From contig JARGXX010000099.1 in NCBI GenBank assembly GCA_030374765.1, positions 186,001 through 250,000 on the forward strand: a DNA stretch of 64,000 bases. Direction: 5' to 3'. Below the pieces are notes generated by a model, which did no database searches, was not told the origin of the DNA, and saw only the letters and a program-made list of their open reading frames with translations. Positions 54,950-64,000 of this stretch are shown one piece after another. The stretch's first letter is position 1, and each line of letters opens with the position of its first letter. Source of the stretch: Agarophyton chilense (lineage: Eukaryota > Rhodophyta > Florideophyceae > Gracilariales > Gracilariaceae). The position numbers and the translations under genes were made by a program.

Positions 54950-57916
54950 ATGCCACCCTATCAAAACAACATCAGTACATAGCTACATCGTCATGGTGCT
55001 CATAGTATATGACATAAGCCAATATGTCAAAACTCACTTCATCGACGACCGTAAGGACATTACCAACTACTCCAACGAAACACTGCATCACATACCCAAT
55101 CAAATAGAACACCCAATACACGAGTTTCTGAGCGAAAACGCAAAGCAATACAACTCAAACATTATTAAAACAATCTATAACAGAAACCCTATAAGGCATC
55201 ACCTCATGATACCGCACCAACCCCAAAATTTGCATTGAAGAATGACTAAATCGCACCATCACGAACTCTGTACGCGACTTACAGAACACAGCAAGCCTCG
55301 ATGAAACACACTGAGAAGACGACGCACGAGACACCATGTTTAAGTACAACCTAATGCAATACACAGAATAAGACAAATCACCCTACTAGCTCTGGTACAA
55401 AACCACCCCACAATTTCAAAGGATGAACACCTTCGATCAGCTAGGAACACTTCCAATATATACACATCGCAAAATACTGGAACAATACGCAGAACTCCGG
55501 AAGATACATGTGTGCCAACTCACTCAATAAAACGGTACTCAATCTTCACACAAAAAATACCAGCAAGTTAGAACAATAGACTTACATTATTTCCATGAAG
55601 AACAAGACCTAAAAAAACTACAACAATGGCGTACAAAGCCAAAGCCATTCTAGAGAAACAAATACCAACGTACATCAAAATAACCACCCCACACCCAGCC
55701 AACCTGACACGAGCTATAAAATAGTCCGATGCATACCTCTGGAAAAATGCCCAAAATAACGAACTACGCAGCATCAGATAGGTCTCAGCCGAATTCCTAA
55801 CACCGCCAAATTCATTCCTCTCAAGGATGATGATATATCGCTACAAACGTTTTGCAGAAGACAATGTCACAGAAGAGAAAGCGCGATGCAACTTAAGAGG
55901 AGATTTTATGAAACCTGGACTACATTTTAATCCCAAGCACACCATTACCTATACAGATGACCGCACAACACAACAAAATCTTATCGCTATACACTTTCCC
56001 ATGCATTTCCCTTTTCAAAACTTCGATATCGAGTCGGCACATTTGCATAAAACCTACCAAGACAAGATTCCAATCTACGTGAAATATATGCCAAACTTCA
56101 AAGAAACCTAGCACACAAAACCGCATTCGGAAAACTCGAAGGCAAGCTCTATGAATAACAACCAGCGGCCTACTAATACCACCACGAACACGAGATATTT
56201 CTCACATCACTCAGTTTCAAAACCTTGGAACACGACCGAAGCCTAATCATACCAACAACGGCAATTGTAGTATTCTACATAGTCGGAATGCCGATGGAAT
56301 TTTTTTTGGCTAAGTATCATGATACTCATAAGTGAGTGCAACGGCTAGGATGAAGTTATGAAGCGGCACCCCGCAGATAGCCCGTGAGGTGGTGTGTTAC
56401 ACATGGGAACTCGGTCTGCAACGGCGCATCGAACTCGACCCTTTGTAGGGAAATACCGGATTGGCAACGGCGCATATTGTGGGTAGCCACGTGGCAACCA
56501 GGCCTATCCTTCGTCGTCGGACGCTCATTTAGAGCTAGTTATCCCGTACTGTAGAGGGGTTAATTGGCTAACCAAGTTTATATCTAGATATTATTATGTG
56601 CGGCGGTCACCCCTGTGCACAGTATATATGGGACAGAGGGGAGCGCCGACTCCAAAGTAAAGGAGACACCAACGGGTTCACAACTGACTTGTTCCTTGTT
56701 AAGGATTCCTTAACCGGAGATCCGGAGAAGCTACAACAAGTAGTTGTCCGTTCCATAGTACCAACCACCCTCATTGGTGATTGGGGCCTTACAACCCCCC
56801 ATTCTAGCTCGCTAGTGTTGTGCTCTACCACATCTTCCCCTTAGCCGCAAGCACCCATTTGGCAGTCCCGAAACTGTCGTAGGTGTCTGCTCTATCCGTA
56901 GAGCGGATACGACAGCAACGTATTACATCCTAGTCAGCATCACCATTTATGACTTCCTGGTATTAGCCTCCGGTCAAAACCTTATATATGAACTGTACCA
57001 GAACCTCCAACCCATGTACAACGTCAAGCATCTAGGACCCACCACACAGTTCCTAACGTGTACGATAACACGTACTTCACAATGAAGTCAAATATCCCAG
57101 CCAGATGCGATCAACTCCATATTACAACAAAATAAAACTAATCATTGCAGCCTCACGCTTTCGACTCACAACAACCTTAAACAACTAAACAACCAACCCA
57201 ACACAGCCCTACTTACAGCCACCCAAGCAGCCCAATGGCCCTTCTATGGGGAAAAATACGGCTTATCAACGACACAACCAGACTTTATATCATTTACACA
57301 GCCAACAGCTTTGCAAAACACATTTCTGAACCGCAAGAGCATCATCATCAGGCACGCACCCAACACCATTCTACGATACATTTGAGACACAAACACGTAC
57401 GAACTCTACGACGAAACTAACACCCCGATGAAACCTATGCTTAATACACTCAGCAAATCTAATTCCAAAAACACGAAGAAACGCAATTCCATCACGGATA
57501 CGATACACTAAATATAGGACACCTCGATCTCATGGATCTCCGAAAGGCAAACCATTGTAGCCTTCTTTCGTACATAGGCAGAATACATAGAAACCATAGC
57601 AGCCCCAAGATACTTAATCTGGATAAAGAAACTTCTTAGATTTGCGAACCCAACACTCACAAACAAAACACCTCATTACATCGACAACATGCAAACTATT
57701 CTAATTGCGGAGAACCAAGCGCCGACGAAACAACGAAAATATATCGACCGTAACTATCAATACCTGCAACATCATGTCGCACAAAACCCATTATACATAC
57801 AACGCAGACTCAAAGAAAAAATGTTAGAAGACATCCTTACCAAACTTCTTTACCCCGACTGCTGCCAAGAGCTACGAGCACAAATACGCGTAACATTAAA
57901 ACCCCAAGAACTTTGA
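54950..57916 (+). pseudogene. Ty1/copia pol remnant (integrase, RT, RNase H), plus strand
   Basis: Integrase: YDISQYVKTHFIDDRKDIT, LSENAKQYNSNIIKTIYNR and IRHHLMIPHQPQN (copia pattern SDNAKEY ... GIRHHLTVPHSPQQNG). RT: FNPKHTITYTDDRTTQQNLIAIHF, FDIESAHLHKTYQDKIPIYVK, then after an inserted LTR YDFLVLASGQ, MYNVKHLGPTTQFL and SQPDAINSILQQ. RNase H end: DNMQTILIAENQAPTKQRKYID and MLEDILTKLLY. Many stops. The sense strand is conspicuously poor in G (about 7-10% in sampled stretches). The LTR-like repeat at 56,351-56,914 splits the RT close to its YxDD box. Confidence 0.8.
56351..56914 (-). repeat. Solo-LTR-like repeat, copy 2 (inverted), inside the copia RT
   Basis: The reverse complement starts TGTCGTATCCGC and follows copy 1 (51,911-52,537) block by block. 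Its base composition is ordinary, unlike the G-poor copia sequence on both sides, so it inserted after, or escaped, whatever shaped the copia element. It carries two GCAACGGCGCAT motifs. Confidence 0.7.
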
Positions 57917-58289
57917 GATATAGCCACAAAGGACTGTCAAACACCAACCCTTGAACTATTGTTGCATCGCAAAAACCTAAGCCTAAGGGCAGAAGTTTAG
58001 TTATTTTGACCAGATCTTTTTCATGTGTTGATTTCGAAGGAGTACAGTGTCTACATCAATTTTTCCAAAAAAATGTTTCCATCAAATTTATTTCCCATGA
58101 AAGAGTTAGCTAAGATGAGTATAATGAAAAAAACATATCTTGAACTACTTTGTAGCCTAACTACTATTTTAGATTTACAAAAAGCACCAAAATAAAATCA
58201 ATTTGGAGTATTTTCTCGAGTCGTGTAGTTCGCTTCCCGACAAGAGTAATTTGGAACTGCTTTTTCGAAATCCCTGAATCAAATCCCCT
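57917..58289. other. AT-rich spacer
   Basis: Nothing recognisable between the copia RNase H end and E5. Confidence 0.4.
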
Positions 58290-58299
58290 AAACGAACAC

Positions 58300-59425
58300 G
58301 AGGTTTCTTTTCTTGATTCGGGTTCCCGAGAGGAATTGAACGACGTTCAACAAATAGGGCTCAAACCCCGAGAGTTTGAGATCGTCCTACGAGATGGTTG
58401 CGACCACTTTGCTAGGCATCCCATCTTCAATCCATTGACTCGCTTTTCCATCCACGGGGATCTTCGAGAGATAATCTTCGGCTGCGTAAGCAGCTACTGG
58501 GCGGTACTTGACCTCGAAGTCGTACTCTACCAGAAGGTTTAACTAACAAGGCAATCTTCCGTTAAGATCTTTCTTCTTGAAGGCATACAGTAGTGCCTTA
58601 TGATCAGTGATCACGGTGAAAGGTATGTCCGACAGAAGATACATCTGGAACTTCTTCAAGGCAAACATAACTGCAAGAGCCTCTTGCTTGCACGCGGTGT
58701 ACTTCTTCTCTGCTTCCGTCATCGTTTTGGAAGTGTATTGGACGTGAGAATTTTTTACATTCTTTTTTTTTTGGGCCAGAACCACTCCAAGTGTGACCGA
58801 GGATGCGTCAGTCTACAAGACGGATGACAATTCGAATTTGGAGAACGCCAGCACAGGCGGCGTAGTCGGCTTCCTCTTCATGTCCTCAAAGGCGACTTGC
58901 ATCTCCGGAGTCCGCTGGAACCCTTTCTTGGTCGAGGTGGAGGCATGAAACGTCGCTTAGCTTTCGGAGAAGTTCTTGATGAAGCGCCAATGCTAGCCTG
59001 CCCATCCCAGGAAGCTTTTCAACTCCATGGTGTTTCTCGACAAAAAAGCGTCCACAATGTCCGTTTTATTCTCTCTATCTAGTTTAATGCCTTCTCTATT
59101 GATCATATGACCAATTAGTTTAGTCTCAGACTGTACGAAGCCACACTTGGTCACATTGACTTTCAGGTTTGGGGCATAAATCCTCTCGAACACCTTCCGA
59201 CAATGGTGGAGATGCTCGTCAAGGTTCTTCGAGAAGATGAAGACATCGTCGACATACATCACTGCGAACGTCAGCTCACGAAAGACACCGTCCATCATCC
59301 CCTGGAACGTTGACGGGGCCTTCATTAATCCAAAAGGGCATTACTTCAAACTTGTATGTGCCGTAACGGCAAGTGAACGTCATCATTTCTCTGCAAATAT
59401 CTGACATCCGAACTTTCCAGTACCG
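58300..59425 (-). pseudogene. E5 reverse transcriptase (from mid-palm) and RNase H
   Basis: TFTCRYGTYKFEVMPF, APSTFQGMMDGVF, catalytic YVDD (AVMYVDDVFIFSKN), KSFLGWAG, then RNase H YTACKQEALAVMFALKK and VITDHKALLYAFKK. Several in-phase stops. Confidence 0.82.
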
Positions 59426-60055
59426 TTTTTACAAGTCCAGCGAGTCAGCAAAGAAAGTCTTTCGTTCAACCGCATACTCATGGTATGCTTTCATACACAC
59501 CTCGACGTCGTGTAGAGAATGATATATAAAGAAACAAGGCATACGCGGGATAAACATAACAGCGTTGCCGAGAAATAAAAAAGAGGCGTTGTCGATAAAT
59601 CCAGTGCTGATGTACAATGAGTCCACATGTGTTAAAGAGCCCATGACATCCCTTAAGTCTAATGTAACATCGACCGATAAGTGTAACACCTTTAACGGCG
59701 TCTTCGTTTTCATAAATATTTCTAAAAGATTTATCCACACGAAAATGTAATCAACGGCCTTTCTGGTCAAGGTATCTTCACCCACATAATTCTTATTGAA
59801 GAAATATAAGAAGGTTTCTTCTGGATGAAACAGGATTTGTAAAACTATATCTTCCTCACACTTTACTTGCAAAACAGAATTTTTTTGTACGCAAAAAAGA
59901 CACGCCCGACGGTTTCTGACGAATCAATGGTTAAAACAACACCAGAAACTGCTGATGACGACGACATCGTTACTTTTTCGAACATTGGATGCGGTACCAT
60001 GAAAGCTTGCTTCTCTTTGCAAGCGTACCCTTTTTTGTTTTTTTTCTTTTTCTTC
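59426..60055 (-). pseudogene. E5 gag fragment
   Basis: A Lys-rich start (EKKKKKNKKGYACKEKQAF), then a helical region with DVMGSLTHVDSLYISTGFIDNASFLFLGNA (E4: ELNALHQRAGFSDNASFGWLWNA). The frame runs through YAVERKTFFADSLDL, where gag similarity ends and RT begins. Confidence 0.7.
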
Positions 60056-60060
60056 TCCCA

Positions 60061-60083
60061 CTGTGGCGCGAGAGGCGCCACAG
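60061..60083. repeat. Perfect hairpin left of element B
   Basis: CTGTGGCGC-GAGAG-GCGCCACAG, 9-bp arms and a 5-nt loop, 8 bp outside the transposon terminus. It may be part of an extended terminus or of the E5 leader. Confidence 0.7.
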
Positions 60084-60090
60084 GTGTACA

Positions 60091-60133
60091 TACTAGTGTC
60101 TATACGACCACTGGCCTCCTATGAGGCCAAAAT
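60091..60133. repeat. Left terminal inverted repeat of element B
   Basis: Contains TACTAGTGTCTATACGACC followed by the palindrome GGCCTCCTATGAGGCC (one mismatch). Confidence 0.75.
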
Positions 60134-60193
60134 TACAACATCGATAATTTTTTGAAAACTTTGTCAAATTTCTCAAAATTTTGGGCCTGAACG

Positions 60194-62301
60194 TTGTCAA
60201 CAATCTCTTCTTCTCTGGAGTCAACCCTAAAGATCACGAACAATCGTCCACAACCTGTAAGCAACATCAGTTTTACTCCGGTCTTTCATCATTTATCCAA
60301 TATGTCATCATCTATGGATCCTCGACGTGTAGTGGGAAACAGAGTAAACACCCGCGTGCATCTCGTCACATCAGAGAGCGACTGTAGGCGCTTCTCTCGC
60401 ACGCAATGGAAGACGAAACTTTTCACCTGAAGTGTTACAAAAGTGGACGTTGTTGTCAAAAATAATCGTAAACACAATTTTATCCCCATAAACTTCGAGC
60501 TACCTAGTCGCGAGAACGATTGCACTCTCAAAATTTGCATTTTGAAAGCCGGGGATTATATCACGGTTCAGGAAACTGCTGAAGAAGCCATCAATTCGAA
60601 CGTGGGGATGAATTGTGCTTCTTTTTCTAACGAAATGTTGAACAATGAAGAGCAGCCTAATGTCACGGGTGGCGATGGAAGTCACACAATAAATCCTTCG
60701 AGCACTCCTATTGTGACAAGCGGTGACACGCAAGGCCGCTTTGTGGAAGTTCATTCGACGAAATGAAAAACGGAAACTGTATCCTTGACTATGAATGGCC
60801 CAGTGTAAATGCATCAATGGAAAGTCACAGGACCTGTTGGAGATATTACCTCCGCCATTTACGTACCCTCGGGGCTCCCTCCCTACGATTTATTCATGTG
60901 GATGTTCCCTGTAGCTCATTTGGAAAAAATAATCCGATCTACCAGCTCTTGAGTGGAAGTTGAAGACTTAAAACAGACTACAAGAGGCGAAAATTTTAAG
61001 GTTTTCGGGTTGATGGTGTTAATTACACGCTTTGAGTTTTCAAATAGAAGACCAATTCGGTCTGAAGACACTTTTTCTAAATATATTGAATCTCCGCAGC
61101 TCGAAAAGATCATGTCACGCAATCAGCTCGAACATATAAGATAATTTATCGTTTTCAGAGGTTCTAAAAATGATCAAAAATTAGAAGAATGCAAGTGGCA
61201 ATGCGTTTTTGAGTTTATGAAAGCTATAAATGACCATCGAAAAGCTTTCGTAACTCCGTCACACTCTTTGTGCGTGGGCGAATGTTTGTCACGTAGGAAT
61301 GGACTCGGACGGGGGGGGGGGGGGGGCGGAGGCGGGGACTGGATTGAAATTGGACTTCTACAGTAAATTGATCTTGATAGGAAACCTGAAAATTTTTTCT
61401 GAATTGAAGAAAGTGTTGTGGAAGGAGTGGGATGATTCTCAAAATAAAAATCACGATGGGAGCTATGCAACCAGGTATACATCCTTTTTAATCGGAACAT
61501 GCGCATGGCGCAGCTGTTTTAATGAAACTTGTAGAAAATTGGATAGCAACTGATCAAATTCTTGGTGCCGATTCATATTTTTTTATCTGTTGAAATAGCC
61601 AAAGATCTTTTCAAAAGAGAAATGAGATTTATCGGGGTTGTAAAAACAGCCATCAAAAGGTTTCCTATGAAATATCTTTCCAAACTTACGATGACGGCAC
61701 CAGACCTGCACGTGTCAATAGTCGCAAAACTGCCGGAACTGGATCGAAAGATGATATATGTGCTCTGGGTGGACCGTGAGGGAAGATATTTCATCAGCAC
61801 TTGTAGTAGCAACCAACTGGGAACTCCCATCTCTCGTCAAAGATGGAAAAAAAAAATTGATGGAATAGCAAAGAGAATTCCGCTTTCTATTGCTATTCAA
61901 GAGGTTCGCGAGGATTAATATTCTTGTTGTTCAAAAATTATAGGCATAATGGGTCGTGTCAAGATGATCTGAATATAAAGAAGAAGTTAGAGGGGAAAGA
62001 ATGGTCTTTTAGAGTAAATAATCCTCTAATGGGAATGTTGGTGGTTGATGCTTGAAATCTTTTAAAGGGGGAATACAGAAACACATTGATCCTTACACCG
62101 CAAAAATTATATTGTAATCTTGCAGACGGGCTAATAGATAACAAAGAGGATGCTATTCGAACTATGGAAAGTAAATGGAAGGAGGATGATGAAATTGAAA
62201 ACACATATATTGCTGGTACCGGCATTCATTTAATGGATACCAATCGGAAACGAAAGAAATTAGATATATCGTTGACCTCTCAAACATATCTAGGGCAATG
62301 A
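60194..62301 (+). pseudogene. piggyBac-like transposase pseudogene (DDE_Tnp_1_7 type), element B
   Basis: N-terminal frames 60194-60430 and 60443-60766 are in the same phase, split by one TGA. The 60953-61144 frame has TRFEFSNRRPIRSEDTFS and MSRNQ, the pre-catalytic segment of the family. Frame 61562-61918 has the late core: FIGVVKTAIKRFPMKYLS, VLWVDREGRYFISTCSSNQLGTPI (compare GVVKTA-K-FP-YL and W-DR-R-FI-TCG-T-GTP in protist piggyBac-like proteins). The C-terminal piece lies near 61,960-62,300. The region expected to hold the first catalytic Asp residues (about 61,200-61,560) is scrambled and holds the G16 run. Confidence 0.78.
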
Positions 62302-62931
62302 AAAATGTGCGGAACTACTTAAAAATTCAAAGTTGTTTGTTCATAATACATAAAGTACAATGATATGGATGTTTATATATGCCACAGTGGAACAAGTAGT
62401 GATTGTTCCATAGATCAACTTTTTGACATTTACCGCATTTGAAGCAACATTTTGTCAGCAACATTGATGGTCGTGTGTCAACGTGCGTGTTCATGGCGTT
62501 TTAGAGGCATTATCTAAAAGCATAAAACATAAGTTCAAATTACCGTAAGCCCCGTGCTAATTAAATTCGCCTTTTTTACCTGTTAGGTAAATAAAGGAGT
62601 TTGACAAAACTATTGCTTTAGTATCATTTTCGTTATTGTGTCTGTGATTGAAGAAAAAGCAAATTTCTTAGACCAAAATAATTTATAGAATTAGTCGAAC
62701 TCTTGTAGAGGTTTTTGAGTTACACTGATCTCAGCGAGATTTGAAACCTGTGTTTATCAGTCTCCGAGCGATCGTGAAGCTACTGAGCTGTTGGTACTGA
62801 AGAAAACTGTCTTAAGAATGTACTTTAAAGCAGGAGGAACATGGTTGGAAAATTAGTTTTTTACTTAGAAAATAGAATACGCCGCTGCAGTGTGGAAACC
62901 AGCGATTTTTACTAATGTTTTGGAAAATAGA

Positions 62932-62976
62932 ACTGGCCTCGTATGAGGCCAATCCTCCGGGCGTGTAGACACTAGG
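62932..62976. repeat. Right terminal inverted repeat of element B
   Basis: TGGCCTCGTATGAGGCCA followed by ATCCTCCGGGCGTGTAGACAC and TAGG, the inverted counterpart of the left end. Confidence 0.75.
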
Positions 62977-62982
62977 ATCTCC

Positions 62983-63017
62983 GGCCACGTGTGGTGCGCA
63001 GTGCACCACACGTGGCC
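62983..63017. repeat. Perfect 15-bp-arm hairpin right of element B
   Basis: GGCCACGTGTGGTGC-GCAGT-GCACCACACGTGGCC, six bases beyond the terminus, containing the CACGTG E-box-like core on both arms. It mirrors the hairpin on the left side at a similar distance. Confidence 0.8.
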
Positions 63018-64000
63018 CACACTTACACAGAATTTACAAATAGAGTATGACAAGAGACGAGCAAAATGCGAGGAGTCGACACATGGTACACAAACAGTAT
63101 CACAAAGTTTTAAACAGAATCAGAAGTGATGGTAAAATGGTCAAACTTGATGGATACAGTGTGTGATGTGGCAAGAATGGTGTCTTGAATAATTGTGAGC
63201 AATGTGTGAGCTTGTTGCAGAATAAGCGCCACAAAATGTTTGCGTTGCAAATCAGGGATCTACTAAGGGAAAGGCGTTGAATGCAGGCTACGTTGTTCAT
63301 GTATCGCTTCACGCGTGGCGACGTTGTGTTTTGCAGGTTGCATATTCCGCTGCGGCTGGCGGCGGGGACAAGAAGGGGGACGCACAGACATGCGCAGAAA
63401 AAGGAAGTGGATGGTGATCGTCGGCGTACGCTCGCGATAAAGCAATGGGTGGTGTGAAGAGGAATGATGAGGATGGTGATTTGGCGACAGTGGCGGCTGT
63501 GAGGGCGTTATGATACAGGGGGGTTGTACTGTAGCACACGTGGTTGTGTGGTAGGGATATTTCTCTGTTGGAAGTAGTATAGCACTGGATTGTACTGTAT
63601 ATACCCGGGGTGCTTGGGACTGACTATTGGTGGGGCTGGAGCGATATGAAGCGATAATGGAGGCGTCATCATACAGCATGTGAGATTGGAATGGTGAATG
63701 GCGATTGGCGATGGGCGATGGGAGATGGGCAGAATGAGGACACGAGTGACGTTGATATGTGAGAGAAGCTCGACGGACAAGAGAGAGAAATAAAGGCGCG
63801 ACGGGGGGGGGGGGTGTTTATGTGAAGGCGGGCGAGGTGAGAGCGGGGTGTGAGATGGCGGTTTGGGCATGGCGGAGTGTTTGGTTGGAGGGGGTGTTTA
63901 GATGACGGCATTGGTGTTGCGAAATGGGGGGGTTACAGGTGAAGATATGAGAGCAGGGGTTGGGGTTAGCGATGAACGTGGCTCATCGGGGGTGGGGCTG
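63018..64000. other. Purine-rich right end without recognised gene
   Basis: From about 63,350 the plus strand is G/A-rich with GATGGGCGATGGGAGATGGGC-like near-repeats (about 63,700-63,735) and a G-run at about 63,804. Open minus-strand frames here are Pro/Ser/His-rich translations of this biased sequence and are not called as genes. Confidence 0.45.

Larger units (their letters stand above)
58290..60055 (-). mobile_element. E5: internally deleted relative of E4
   Basis: Minus strand: gag N-terminal part (about 59,450-60,055) joined directly to mid-RT, then RNase H (58,543-58,785) and the segment ending LKLSGFEPYLLNVVQFLSGT (E4: LELSGFGPYLLNVARFLAG). End of gag, all of protease and the RT N-terminus are missing. 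Truncated on the left near 58,290; on the right it meets the terminus of element B. Confidence 0.8.
60091..62976 (+). mobile_element. Element B: decayed piggyBac-like DNA transposon
   Basis: Inverted termini: left CTAGTGTCTATACGACC ... TGGCCTCCTATGAGGCCA (60,093-60,130). The right end, reverse complemented, reads CTAGTGTCTACACGCCC ... TGGCCTCATACGAGGCCA (62,932-62,976). The transposase is on the plus strand, collinear with element A. Stops, frameshifts and a G16 run at 61,311-61,326 inactivate it. Confidence 0.78.

Noticed and set aside
63263-63911. Minus-strand ORFs of 80-138 codons rich in Pro, Ser and His
   Set aside because: They are translations of a purine-biased, partly repetitive sequence and show no family resemblance.
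1-64000. CRISPR arrays, bacterial operons, rRNA or tRNA genes
   Set aside because: None seen. Gene structure, LTR retrotransposons and the spliceosomal intron show this is eukaryotic nuclear DNA.

Overview
The window is nuclear DNA of a eukaryote: a small gene island (about 14.7-21.05 kb) in a sea of retrotransposons and DNA transposons. I infer a red alga, probably a florideophyte. Compact intron-poor genes in a repeat-rich genome dominated by Ty3/gypsy elements fit, as does the single short intron with a strong GTATGT donor and a TTAACTAAC branch site. No marker gene proves this, so the lineage call is an inference of moderate strength.

Layout. (1) 1.0-6.9 kb: E1a, a decayed Ty3/gypsy element on the minus strand, running directly into E1b (6.9-9.04 kb), the 3' part of a second gypsy element. 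(2) 9.0-14.5 kb: AT-rich, gene-free DNA and a decayed piggyBac-like transposon (element A). (3) 14.7-21.05 kb, the host genes: an allophanate-hydrolase C-terminal domain ORF, a GPAT3/4-type glycerol-phosphate acyltransferase, a divergently transcribed membrane protein with EF-hand-like and GRAM-like regions, and a two-exon Lin0512-family gene. A short non-autonomous relative of element A lies just upstream of the last gene. (4) 22.6-34.5 kb: E2, a gypsy element with LTRs of 794 and 921 bp and target duplication GAGTG. (5) 34.7-45.0 kb: E3, a gypsy element with two 609-bp LTRs and target duplication TTCTA, only 144 bp from E2. (6) 46.4-51.2 kb: E4, a decayed gypsy element of another lineage. 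(7) 51.9-58 kb: two inverted solo-LTR-like repeats and two Ty1/copia remnants. (8) 58.3-60.05 kb: E5, an internally deleted E4 relative. (9) 60.1-63.0 kb: element B, a second piggyBac-like copy in the opposite orientation to A.

Two features look least like textbook material. First, E1b, E2 and E3 all carry a homologous accessory ORF (called aORF here) between pol and the 3' LTR, on the strand opposite gag-pol and converging tail-to-tail with it. It resembles no family I know. Second, E3, including its LTRs, coding regions and non-coding 3' region, is densely sprinkled with the interrupted palindrome ACC-N5-GGT (about 45 exact copies by eye, 2-3 expected by chance). A self-targeting DNA-binding system is one testable reading: the aORF product or a host factor would recognise the motif, as VANC proteins do in VANDAL transposons.

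All gag-pol frames here are broken by stops, frameshifts or deletions, so no element looks autonomous as it stands. The E2 aORF is uninterrupted over 645 codons.
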